Both the position numbers and the translations under genes were made by a program. The notes beneath the pieces were generated by a model. The model did no database searches. It had not been told where the DNA came from and was given only the letters and a program-made list of their open reading frames with translations. Of a DNA stretch of 64,000 nucleotides, positions 57,327 through 64,000 are shown one piece after another (position 1 is the first letter of the stretch; each line of letters begins with the position of its first letter). Source of the DNA: Cupriavidus oxalaticus (lineage in GTDB: Bacteria; Pseudomonadota; Gammaproteobacteria; Burkholderiales; Burkholderiaceae); contig NZ_CP038635.1 in assembly GCF_004768545.1 (NCBI RefSeq), positions 1,674,001 through 1,738,000 on the forward strand, written 5' to 3'.

Positions 57327-57358
57327 TATCAAGTTTTGATACGTATTACGTAGTAATA
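57327..57358. promoter_or_regulatory. Two adjacent palindromes upstream of the integrase
   Basis: TATCAA-GTT-TTGATA (57327-57341) and TATTAC-GTA-GTAATA (57344-57358) are two perfect 6-bp-arm inverted repeats, 17 bp apart, in an AT-rich region that borders the KfrA remnant at about 57360. They may be recombinase core/att or operator sites. Confidence 0.45.
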
Positions 57359-57359
57359 T

Positions 57360-57645
57360 TTGACGAGGAACGCACCGCGCGCCAGCAGAACGAGCGCACG
57401 GCCGGAGCGTTGCGCGGGGAACTGGTGGCGGCGCGCAACGAGGCACGCGATGGTGGCGCAGGCGCGAAGCGCGGGCCCGGCTCGAAGCCCAGGCCGCCGC
57501 GCTCGCCGATCGGCTCGCCAGCGCCGAGCTGGTGGCGGCGGGCGGCGGCGCAAGGCCAACGGCCCGGGCCAGCCAAGAAACAAGCACAGACCGGACAGCA
57601 GGACAAAAAGCAGGGTGCGCCAACTACAACCCTGAATCCGGATGA
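57360..57645 (+). pseudogene. KfrA-like plasmid coiled-coil protein, 3' remnant
   Basis: Coiled-coil peptide DEERTARQQNERTAGALRGE, LVAARNEA and, after a frame change near 57475, RARLEAQAAALADRLASAEL. The frame then runs to TGA 57643-57645. These Ala/Arg/Glu-rich heptads match the C-terminal coil of KfrA-type plasmid DNA-binding proteins. The N-terminal DNA-binding domain is absent because the integrase region abuts it. Confidence 0.55.
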
Positions 57646-57860
57646 CGGCAACGACGGCAACGACTGTAACGACAGCCAAGAATGAGCGGGCGAAGGCGAT
57701 CCGCTGGATTCTGGACCGGATGGCCGACTATGGGCTGACGATGGAAAGAGCTGGAAGCGGCGCGGTGTTTCGATCCGCCGCGCCCGCCATTACCGGCCTG
57801 CTACCGGCAACGCCCAGGGGTTGCTGCCTCGACAGCTCGTCGGAATCACGTCTATTATTG
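57642..57860 (+). pseudogene. H-NS family protein remnant
   Basis: The frame from ATG 57642 encodes AKAIRWILDRMADYGLTME and, after a one-base shift (GAAAGAGCTG should read GAA GAG CTG), ELEAARCFDPPRPP. This is the linker and start of the C-terminal DNA-binding domain of H-NS-like proteins carried on plasmids. Its ATG overlaps the KfrA-like stop (ATGA). The rest (57860-58081) shows nothing recognisable. Confidence 0.6.
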
Positions 57861-58081
57861 ACGCCAATGAAGGCCTGAGTGCCTGAGTGCAGTTGTCTTG
57901 CGCACGCAAGGGACGGTAGCTGCCCGGGCGTGCGGTCTCAGTGCCTGGACGCGACTGCGGCGCGGAATCCGGCGCGCGGCCGGCCTTGGTCCTTCAGATT
58001 GAAATACTGCCAAGCAAAGCACGCGAACTTGCCCTGCAGTCCTGGCCATGTCGCATTTCCTGCCGCGGGGGTATTTGCAAG

Positions 58082-58750
58082 ATGAGCAGCAATCCAATGG
58101 ACCCGCCTGCGCCGCCGCCATCTCCGCGCACATGGGACGCACGCCTGGCGCGGCGGCTTGTCGAGCCGCTCAAGGATTCCCGGGTTACGCCCAACCATCT
58201 GACCACGATCCGGCTTTTGACCGGCCTGGCCGGCGCGGCGTGCCTCGCGCAGGGCGGCTTCGGCTGGGCGAATGGCGGTGCGCTGCTGGTCGTGTTTTCC
58301 AATTTTATTGACCATACTGACGGAGAACTGGCGAGGATCAGCGGGAAATCCAGCAAGTTAGGCCATTTCTACGATCTTTTCAGCGACTCGCTGGTCACTA
58401 TCCTGCTCTTCGTCAGCATGGGGATCGGCGTCTCGGGCCAGTTTCAGGATACTGCGGTGCCAGCAGTCGTGCGCGGCAGCGTGGCGGGCGTGGCCGTGGC
58501 GCTGATCTTCTTCTTGCGCATGCGCATCGAAGCGCTCGCTGGCAAGACCGCCACGAAACAGGCCTCGGTCGGTGGCTTCGAGACGGAGGATGTGCTCTAC
58601 CTCCTGCCGCTTGTGACCCTGAGCAGTGCCATCAGCCCGTTCCTGACGGCGGCGTCGATCGGCGCGCCCTTGTTCGCGGCATGGGTGGTCTTCGACTACT
58701 GGCGCGCCGTGCGGCGCGCTCGCCCCGTTACAGCGGCTACCAGACCATGA
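58082..58750 (+). CDS. CDP-alcohol phosphatidyltransferase family protein
   Basis: The 222-residue integral membrane enzyme has the complete CDP-alcohol transferase motif: DHTDGELAR, then eight residues, G, three residues, D, three residues, D (GHFYDLFSD). Four to six TM helices follow. Members transfer a phospho- or phosphono-alcohol headgroup from its CMP derivative to a lipid alcohol. At the head of a phosphonate cluster it is the likely lipid headgroup transferase. ATG 58082 (MSSNPMDPP) is chosen because the upstream in-frame start gives no helix or homology. Confidence 0.85.
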   Translation: MSSNPMDPPAPPPSPRTWDARLARRLVEPLKDSRVTPNHLTTIRLLTGLAGAACLAQGGFGWANGGALLVVFSNFIDHTDGELARISGKSSKLGHFYDLFSDSLVTILLFVSMGIGVSGQFQDTAVPAVVRGSVAGVAVALIFFLRMRIEALAGKTATKQASVGGFETEDVLYLLPLVTLSSAISPFLTAASIGAPLFAAWVVFDYWRAVRRARPVTAATRP

Positions 58751-58757
58751 GGCGCCG

Positions 58758-59585
58758 ATGAGCGAATCAGCCGAAGCGGACCGGGATCTTCTCACCCTGC
58801 CTGGCGAGCGGCAGCAGCCGTTCGCCGACCCCGCGGGCGCGCGTGCCGGTCCCGATGCAGGTGTGGCCGCACGTGTTGGCGCTTTGGGGCACAGCGCCCT
58901 GCGCGCGGAATTCGAGCGCCAGGGAGCGTTCCTGCATGTGGGCGAGTTTTTGCCGGATGAAGTCACGGAAGGCCTGGTTGCCAGCGCCCTGGCCTTGCAA
59001 GACCAAATTAATCGCAATTATCTCCCGGGCCACAAGCAGGGCGGCAGCGTCAGCCGCCATACGATCGACCAGCACGCGCCTTTTATCGCGCAACTCTATC
59101 GGTCCAAGGCGCTGATCGGCTGGCTCGAACAGATCTGCGGCGAGCAGCTGCTGCCTTCGCCCGAGCAGGATCCGCATGCCTACGCGCTCTATTACTACAC
59201 GCGCGAGGGCGATCATATCGGCTGGCATTACGACACCTCTTACTACAACGGCAGGCGCTATACCTTGCTGTTCGGCGTGATCGACGATTCGTCGTGCCGT
59301 CTCGACTACGAATTGCACACGCGCGAGCCCGATGTGCCTGTGCAAGCGGGCTCGGTACAGATTCCCCCCGGTGGCCTCGTTTTCTTCGATGGCGACAAGC
59401 TGCGCCACCGCATCACGCCACTCGGGGCGAACCAGATACGGGTGTCGCTGACTTTCGAATACGTCACCGACCCGGGCATGCGGCCCTGGCTGCGTTTCGT
59501 CTCCAACATGAAGGACGCCCTCGCTTATTTCGGCTTCCGGCAAGTATTCAAACGGCTGGCCAAGGGCCAGCAGCCCCGGGCATGA
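58758..59585 (+). CDS. 2-oxoglutarate/Fe(II)-dependent oxygenase
   Basis: The 275-residue protein has a 2OG-Fe(II) oxygenase core: GWHYDTSYY (HxD iron ligands), a distal His in LRHRITPLG and the Arg for 2-oxoglutarate in NQIRVSLTFEY. It starts 7 bp after the CDP-alcohol gene and overlaps the next gene by ATGA. Its place in a phosphonate operon suggests hydroxylation of the headgroup (as in 1-hydroxy-2-aminoethylphosphonate) or of the lipid. The substrate is not shown by sequence. Confidence 0.8.
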   Translation: MSESAEADRDLLTLPGERQQPFADPAGARAGPDAGVAARVGALGHSALRAEFERQGAFLHVGEFLPDEVTEGLVASALALQDQINRNYLPGHKQGGSVSRHTIDQHAPFIAQLYRSKALIGWLEQICGEQLLPSPEQDPHAYALYYYTREGDHIGWHYDTSYYNGRRYTLLFGVIDDSSCRLDYELHTREPDVPVQAGSVQIPPGGLVFFDGDKLRHRITPLGANQIRVSLTFEYVTDPGMRPWLRFVSNMKDALAYFGFRQVFKRLAKGQQPRA

Positions 59586-60586
59586 CGCGTGCGGCGATGG
59601 TTTCGCTGTCGGTCGGTGCGGCGCTCTTTGTCGCCCTGATTGCCTTTACCGGCTTCGGCTCGGTGGCGTCGACGCTGATGTCGGCGGGCTGGTTGAGCCT
59701 GTTGGTGGTGATGTTTCACCTGCTGCCGCTGGCGCTGGATGCTGGTGCCATTTTCGTGCTGTTCGATCGCCACGCCAGCCATCGCGCCATGCGCGACGCG
59801 CTGTTTGCGCGCTGGGTGGGCGAGTCCGTGAACAGCCTGCTGCCCGCCGGACAGCTGGGTGGACCGGTGCTGATGGTGCGCCATCTCGCGCAACGCGGTG
59901 CACGCATGCGCGACGCTGCCGCAGCGATCACCGTCAGCACGACGATGCAAGCGATCGCGCAGCTGGTGTTCGCGGTGCTCGGACTCGTGCTGTTCGGCGC
60001 GTCAACGGCGAGCGAGGCGGGCGAGGATGTGCGCTTGCCGGTCATTGCCGTCACCGCGCTGCTGGCGCTGTGCCTGTTCGGGTTCTATGTGGCGCAGCGG
60101 CGCGGCCTGTTTGGGCGCGTGCTGCGCTTGCTGTCGAAATTGCGGGGAAAGCGCGACTGGGCGGCGCTGACGATGCGTGCCGATGCGGTGGACGCAGCCG
60201 TACGGCGGATCTATCGCGCGCCCGGCAAGGTCGCCGCGACCTTCGCGCTGAGCCTGGCGGGCTGGCTGGTCGGCACCGGGGAGGTGTGGCTGGCCCTGCG
60301 GTTTCTCGGCCATCCCGTCAGCTGGCTCGACGCCTTGCTGCTGGAGAGCGCCGGGCAGGCGATCCGCGGCGCCGCGTTTGCGATTCCCGGCTCGCTGGGT
60401 GTGCAGGAGGCTGGCTACCTGCTGCTCGCGCCATTGGTGGGACTGCCTGCCGACGCGGCGCTGGCGCTGTCGCTGATCAAGCGCGCGCGGGAAATCGTGC
60501 TTGGCGCGCCCGGCCTTCTGTATTTGTACTGGAGTGAACGAAGACACCGGCGGCGAAGCATGGGGGGTGTGCCGGCTACCGATTGA
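59582..60586 (+). CDS. HpnL/lysylphosphatidylglycerol-synthase-TM-like membrane protein
   Basis: The 334-residue polytopic protein has about eight TM helices and the family segments FARWVGESVNSLLPAGQLGG and ESAGQAIRGAAFAIPGSLGV followed by QEAGYL. The family (MprF flippase domain, HpnL) moves or handles lipids in the inner membrane. Coupled to the oxygenase by ATGA, it may flip the phosphonolipid. The function is inferred. Confidence 0.8.
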   Translation: MTRAAMVSLSVGAALFVALIAFTGFGSVASTLMSAGWLSLLVVMFHLLPLALDAGAIFVLFDRHASHRAMRDALFARWVGESVNSLLPAGQLGGPVLMVRHLAQRGARMRDAAAAITVSTTMQAIAQLVFAVLGLVLFGASTASEAGEDVRLPVIAVTALLALCLFGFYVAQRRGLFGRVLRLLSKLRGKRDWAALTMRADAVDAAVRRIYRAPGKVAATFALSLAGWLVGTGEVWLALRFLGHPVSWLDALLLESAGQAIRGAAFAIPGSLGVQEAGYLLLAPLVGLPADAALALSLIKRAREIVLGAPGLLYLYWSERRHRRRSMGGVPATD

Positions 60587-60614
60587 TGGCGGTTGCATGA
60601 GAGCGGAGAAAAAT

Positions 60615-61397
60615 ATGCGAGCGATTATTCTTGCCGCAGGCCTTGGCCTGCGTTTGCAGCAACCGCCCGAAGCACAATTCCCGAAGTGCCTGTTGCGCTT
60701 CGATGGCATCACCCTGCTGGAACGGCATCTACGCATGCTGGACGCGGCGGGCGTCACGGAGGTCGTGCTTGCCCTCGGTTTCCAGCCGGAACAGGTCAAG
60801 GCCGAACTCGACCGGCTCGGACGTTCGCCCCATCCCGAAATCGTTCTGAACCCGCGCTACGAACTCGGCAGCGTCCTGACCGTGCACACCGTCGCCGACG
60901 CGCTCACGCGCGGCGGCGACGTACTGCTGATGGACGCCGACGTGCTCTACGACGAGCGCATTCTCGCCGCGCTGGTTGCCGGCGACAGCGCCAACCGCCT
61001 GCTGATCGACCGCGACTTCGAAACCGGCGACGAGCCAGTCAAGCTTTGCCTGCGGGACGGCGTTCCAGTCGAGCTGCGCAAGCAGGTGGCGGTGGGCCTG
61101 GCATATGACACGATTGGCGAGTCGGTCGGGTTCTTCCGCTTCAGCGAGCAGACCGCACGCCGCCTGGCGCAGATCGTCGCGGGGTATGTCGAGCGCAATC
61201 AGGAGAAGATGCCGCACGAGGAAGCCGTGCGCGACCTGCTGCTGGAGGGCGGCCATGCATTCGAGATCGCAGACGTCACCGGTGCGCCCTGGCTCGAGAT
61301 CGACTTCCCGGGCGACGTCGTGCGCGCCCGCGATGAAGTGTTGCCGCAACTCCGACGCGGTGTTACCTCGGGAGTTGCCTCGGGAGTCACGCCATGA
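60615..61397 (+). CDS. NTP-transferase, probable phosphonate cytidylyltransferase
   Basis: The 260-residue nucleotidyltransferase has the nucleotide-binding loop [31 protein letters not shown], the metal Asp in [10 protein letters not shown] and a C-terminal metal site near WLEIDFPGD. It resembles phosphocholine/2-aminoethylphosphonate cytidylyltransferases (PntC group). The ATG at 60615 follows GGAG; an upstream ATG at 60597 has a weaker site. It would make CMP-phosphonate for the CDP-alcohol transferase. Its stop overlaps pepM by ATGA. Confidence 0.8.
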   Translation: MRAIILAAGLGLRLQQPPEAQFPKCLLRFDGITLLERHLRMLDAAGVTEVVLALGFQPEQVKAELDRLGRSPHPEIVLNPRYELGSVLTVHTVADALTRGGDVLLMDADVLYDERILAALVAGDSANRLLIDRDFETGDEPVKLCLRDGVPVELRKQVAVGLAYDTIGESVGFFRFSEQTARRLAQIVAGYVERNQEKMPHEEAVRDLLLEGGHAFEIADVTGAPWLEIDFPGDVVRARDEVLPQLRRGVTSGVASGVTP

Positions 61398-63118
61398 ACG
61401 CACGTGATCCGGCTTTGCCCGCTGCGTCGCGCAGCGCCGCGCTGCGCCAGTTGCTGGTGGGCAGCGAACTTGAATTCATGATGGAAGCCCACAACGGGCT
61501 CTCGGCCCGGATTGTGCGCGAAGCAGGCTTCAAGGCTATCTGGGCCTCCGGCCTGGCGATCTCGGCGCAATTCGGCGTGCGCGACAACAACGAGGCAAGC
61601 TGGACACAGGTGGTCGACACGCTCGAATTCATGGCAGACTCCAGCGGCTTGCCGATCCTGGTCGACGGCGATACCGGCTACGGCAACTTCAACAATGTGC
61701 GGCGCCTGGTGAGGAAGCTCGAACAGCGCGGCATCGCGGGTTTGTGCATCGAGGACAAGCAGTTCCCCAAGACCAACAGCTTTATCGACGGCGAACGCCA
61801 GCCGCTGGCCACGATCGACGAATTCTGCGGCAAGATCAAGGCCGGCAAGGATACGCAGACGGATGCCGATTTCTCGATTGTCGCGCGCGTAGAAGCACTG
61901 ATCGCGGGCTGGGGCATGGACGAGGCCTTGCGCCGGGCCGAAGCCTATCGGCAGGCCGGTGCCGACGCGATCCTCATCCACAGCAAGCTGTCGCGGCCGG
62001 ACGAGATCCTCGAGTTCGCACGCGAGTGGGCCGGCCGCGCTCCGCTGGTGATCGTGCCGACCAAGTACTACAGCACTCCCACCGACGTATTCCGCCAGGC
62101 CGGCATCAGCCTCGTGATCTGGGCCAACCATCTGATCCGCGCGGCGGCATCGTCGATGCAGGCGGTGGCCAGGGAGATCCATGACACCCAGACGCTGGTT
62201 CATGTGGAGGACCGCATCGCGCCGATGAGCGAGATCTTCCGCCTGCAGGATGCCGACGAGTATGCCGCCGCCGAACGGCTGTACCTGTCTGGCGCCGAGG
62301 CGCCCGGCGCGGCGGTTGTGCTGGCGGCGAGCCGCGGCGAAGGGCTTGACGCCCTGACCGCCGAGCGCCCCAAGGTCATGCTGCCGGTCGCGGGCAAGCC
62401 GCTGCTGCGCTGGCTGGTGGACGCCTTCAAGATGCAGGGCATCCACGACATCACCGTGGTCGGCGGCTATCGCGCCGATGCGATCCAGAGCACGGGTATC
62501 AAGCTCGTGCGCAACGAGCGCTACGCGAGTACCGGCGAACTGGCGTCGCTGGCGTGCGCGGCCGACGGCCTGCATACGGATACCGTGATCGCCTACGGTG
62601 ATCTGCTCTTTCGCAGCTACTTCCTGCGCGACCTGTTCGAGAGCGAGTCTCGCTTCAGCGTGGTGGTCGACTCGTCGCAGACGCAACCGTCGAACCAGAG
62701 CGTACGCGATTTCGCCTACTGCTCCGCGCCCGACGACCGCGCCCTGTTCGGCCAGAAGGTCCTGCTGCGGCATGTTTCGAACCAGGGGAAGGAAGCGGCC
62801 GTCACCGGCGGGCAGGCGCCGCAGGGACGCTGGATCGGCCTGCTGTGCGTGCGCGGCGCCGGGCGTGAGGCCCTGCAGCAGGCACTTGCCGGCCTGCGTG
62901 CGCGGGCGGACTTCGACACGCTGGACATGCCTGACCTGCTCAACGCCCTGATCGGGGCTGGCGAGGAGATCGACGTGAAGTATGTGCATGGCCACTGGCG
63001 CAGCGTGAACGACCTGGAGGACTACCAGCGCGCGGGCGAGTTCGCGCATGCCCGGCTGCCGTTTGCCCAGGGCGCACCCGGCACACCCGGCACACCCGGC
63101 ACCGAGAAACGCCGATGA
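61394..63118 (+). CDS. pepM: PEP mutase fused to nucleotidyltransferase
   Basis: The 574-residue fusion. Residues 1 to about 290 are a phosphoenolpyruvate mutase: [28 protein letters not shown], the signature [10 protein letters not shown] and [11 protein letters not shown]. It isomerises PEP to phosphonopyruvate. Residues ~300 to 555 form a nucleotidyltransferase ([29 protein letters not shown]). The last residues carry a GTPGTPGT tripeptide repeat. The fused second transferase may be a redundant or alternative cytidylyltransferase. Stop overlaps the decarboxylase start (ATGA). Confidence 0.9.
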   Translation: MNARDPALPAASRSAALRQLLVGSELEFMMEAHNGLSARIVREAGFKAIWASGLAISAQFGVRDNNEASWTQVVDTLEFMADSSGLPILVDGDTGYGNFNNVRRLVRKLEQRGIAGLCIEDKQFPKTNSFIDGERQPLATIDEFCGKIKAGKDTQTDADFSIVARVEALIAGWGMDEALRRAEAYRQAGADAILIHSKLSRPDEILEFAREWAGRAPLVIVPTKYYSTPTDVFRQAGISLVIWANHLIRAAASSMQAVAREIHDTQTLVHVEDRIAPMSEIFRLQDADEYAAAERLYLSGAEAPGAAVVLAASRGEGLDALTAERPKVMLPVAGKPLLRWLVDAFKMQGIHDITVVGGYRADAIQSTGIKLVRNERYASTGELASLACAADGLHTDTVIAYGDLLFRSYFLRDLFESESRFSVVVDSSQTQPSNQSVRDFAYCSAPDDRALFGQKVLLRHVSNQGKEAAVTGGQAPQGRWIGLLCVRGAGREALQQALAGLRARADFDTLDMPDLLNALIGAGEEIDVKYVHGHWRSVNDLEDYQRAGEFAHARLPFAQGAPGTPGTPGTEKRR

Positions 63119-64000
63119 TCGAAGCGGCTCAGTTTATCGAGGCGGCGCTGGCGCGTGGCTTCTCCTGGTATGCGGGGGTACCGTGCTCGTATCTCACCCC
63201 GTTTATCAATTGCGTGCTGCAGGATCCTTCGTTGCACTACGTCTCGTCGGCGAACGAGGGTGACGCGGTAGCGCTGATCGCGGGCGTGACGCTCGGGGCC
63301 AGAGGGGGCCAGCGCGGCATCACGATGATGCAGAACTCCGGCCTTGGCAATGCGGTAAGCCCGCTCACTTCGCTGACCTGGACGTTCCGCCTGCCGCAAT
63401 TGCTGATCGTGACGTGGCGAGGGCAACCGGGCACCGCGGACGAGCCGCAGCACGCGTTGATGGGCCCGGTCACGCCTGCGATGCTCGACACCATGGAGAT
63501 ACCGTGGGAGCTGTTCCCGACTGACGCGGCCGCCATCGGCCCGGCGCTCGATCGCGCGCTGGCGCATATGGACGCGACCGGACGCCCTTACGCTTTGGTC
63601 ATGCAAAAGGGCATTGTCGCGCCCTATGCGCTTAAGCCGCAGGATCGATCCGCGCCGCGTGCGCGATGCGCGGTGCGCACGCAATGGCGGGGAGGGGCGC
63701 CGGATGCGCTGCCTTCGCGGCGCGAGGCCTTGCAGCGCGTGATTGCACATACGCCGGCCGCTGCGACGGTGGTGCTGGCATCGACCGGTTTCTGCGGCCG
63801 CGAATTGTATGCGCTCGATGACCGGCCAAACCAGCTCTATATGGTGGGCTCGATGGGTTGCGTGGCGCCGTTGGCGCTTGGCCTCGCGCTGGTGCGCCCG
63901 GACCTGCATGTGGTCGCCATCGATGGCGACGGCGCTGCCCTGATGCGCATGGGAAACTTCGCCACGCTGGGCGCGTACGGTCCGTCGAACCTCACGCACG
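63115..64000 (+). CDS. ppd: Phosphonopyruvate decarboxylase (partial, cut by window end)
   Basis: The open frame from ATG 63115 runs off the window end (295 codons seen). It has the ThDP-enzyme pattern: [20 protein letters not shown] with a catalytic Glu in [15 protein letters not shown], and the ThDP-binding [11 protein letters not shown] near the end of the window. It decarboxylates phosphonopyruvate to phosphonoacetaldehyde and makes the PEP mutase step irreversible. An aminotransferase for 2-aminoethylphosphonate is expected downstream. Confidence 0.9.
   Translation, partial: MIEAAQFIEAALARGFSWYAGVPCSYLTPFINCVLQDPSLHYVSSANEGDAVALIAGVTLGARGGQRGITMMQNSGLGNAVSPLTSLTWTFRLPQLLIVTWRGQPGTADEPQHALMGPVTPAMLDTMEIPWELFPTDAAAIGPALDRALAHMDATGRPYALVMQKGIVAPYALKPQDRSAPRARCAVRTQWRGGAPDALPSRREALQRVIAHTPAAATVVLASTGFCGRELYALDDRPNQLYMVGSMGCVAPLALGLALVRPDLHVVAIDGDGAALMRMGNFATLGAYGPSNLTH

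Noticed and set aside
61199..63049. 616-codon minus-strand ORF over pepM
   Set aside because: Antisense shadow; the plus strand contains the full PEP mutase signature EDKxxxxxNS.
63070..63105. GTPGTPGT repeat at the end of PepM considered as a collagen-like domain
   Set aside because: Only about four tripeptides; too short for a collagen fold, likely a flexible tail produced by a 9-bp slippage repeat.

Overview
The window is GC-rich with dense GC3-biased genes, many LysR regulators, a furoate (hmf) cluster and an acetone carboxylase operon. This combination points to a beta-proteobacterium of the Burkholderiaceae, most like Cupriavidus. The genus is an inference from gene content; no rRNA or tRNA gene was seen.

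Layout. 1-8900: end of an M20 hydrolase, an M81 (MlrC-like) hydrolase, a decayed LysR/SDR chimera, a LysR regulator divergent from an aldo/keto reductase plus SRPBCC pair, gene remnants, an MFS plus ene-reductase pair and a small repeat-rich exported protein. 8948-18623: a complete 2-furoate cluster, hmfT-E-D-C-B-A on the minus strand and a divergent LysR (hmfR). HmfD makes furoyl-CoA, HmfABC hydroxylate it, HmfE releases 2-oxoglutarate and HmfT probably imports the acid.

18624-40770 is an accessory, island-like stretch. It holds osmoprotectant-binding-protein and RidA scraps, a duplicated ~300-bp upstream module with membrane-anchored periplasmic paralogues that resemble an orphan immunity array, and a very large type I secretion substrate split by two frameshifts with its complete ABC-HlyD-TolC-HlyC export and activation operon. 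It ends with a frameshifted Tn3-family transposase fused to a LysR gene whose halves now lie on opposite strands.

40774-46980: an aldo/keto reductase and ene-reductase pair, then an omega-amino-acid transaminase and (methyl)malonate-semialdehyde dehydrogenase (beta-alanine type catabolism) with a divergent LysR. 47025-55259: acetone carboxylase acxABC, its sigma-54 activator acxR, a consensus -24/-12 promoter and two matching pairs of palindromic activator sites at identical 30-bp spacing. An LRAT/NC-domain gene lies between regulator and operon.

55260-57880: a mobile-element scar (noncoding repeat-like DNA, tyrosine recombinase, KfrA and H-NS remnants). 58082-64000: a translationally coupled phosphonate operon cut by the window end. 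It encodes a CDP-alcohol phosphotransferase, a 2OG-Fe(II) oxygenase, an HpnL-like membrane protein, a nucleotidyltransferase, a PEP mutase fused to a second nucleotidyltransferase, and phosphonopyruvate decarboxylase. Together these look like a pathway for a phosphonate-headgroup (aminoethylphosphonate-type), possibly hydroxylated, phosphonolipid. This is the most interesting candidate system in the window.
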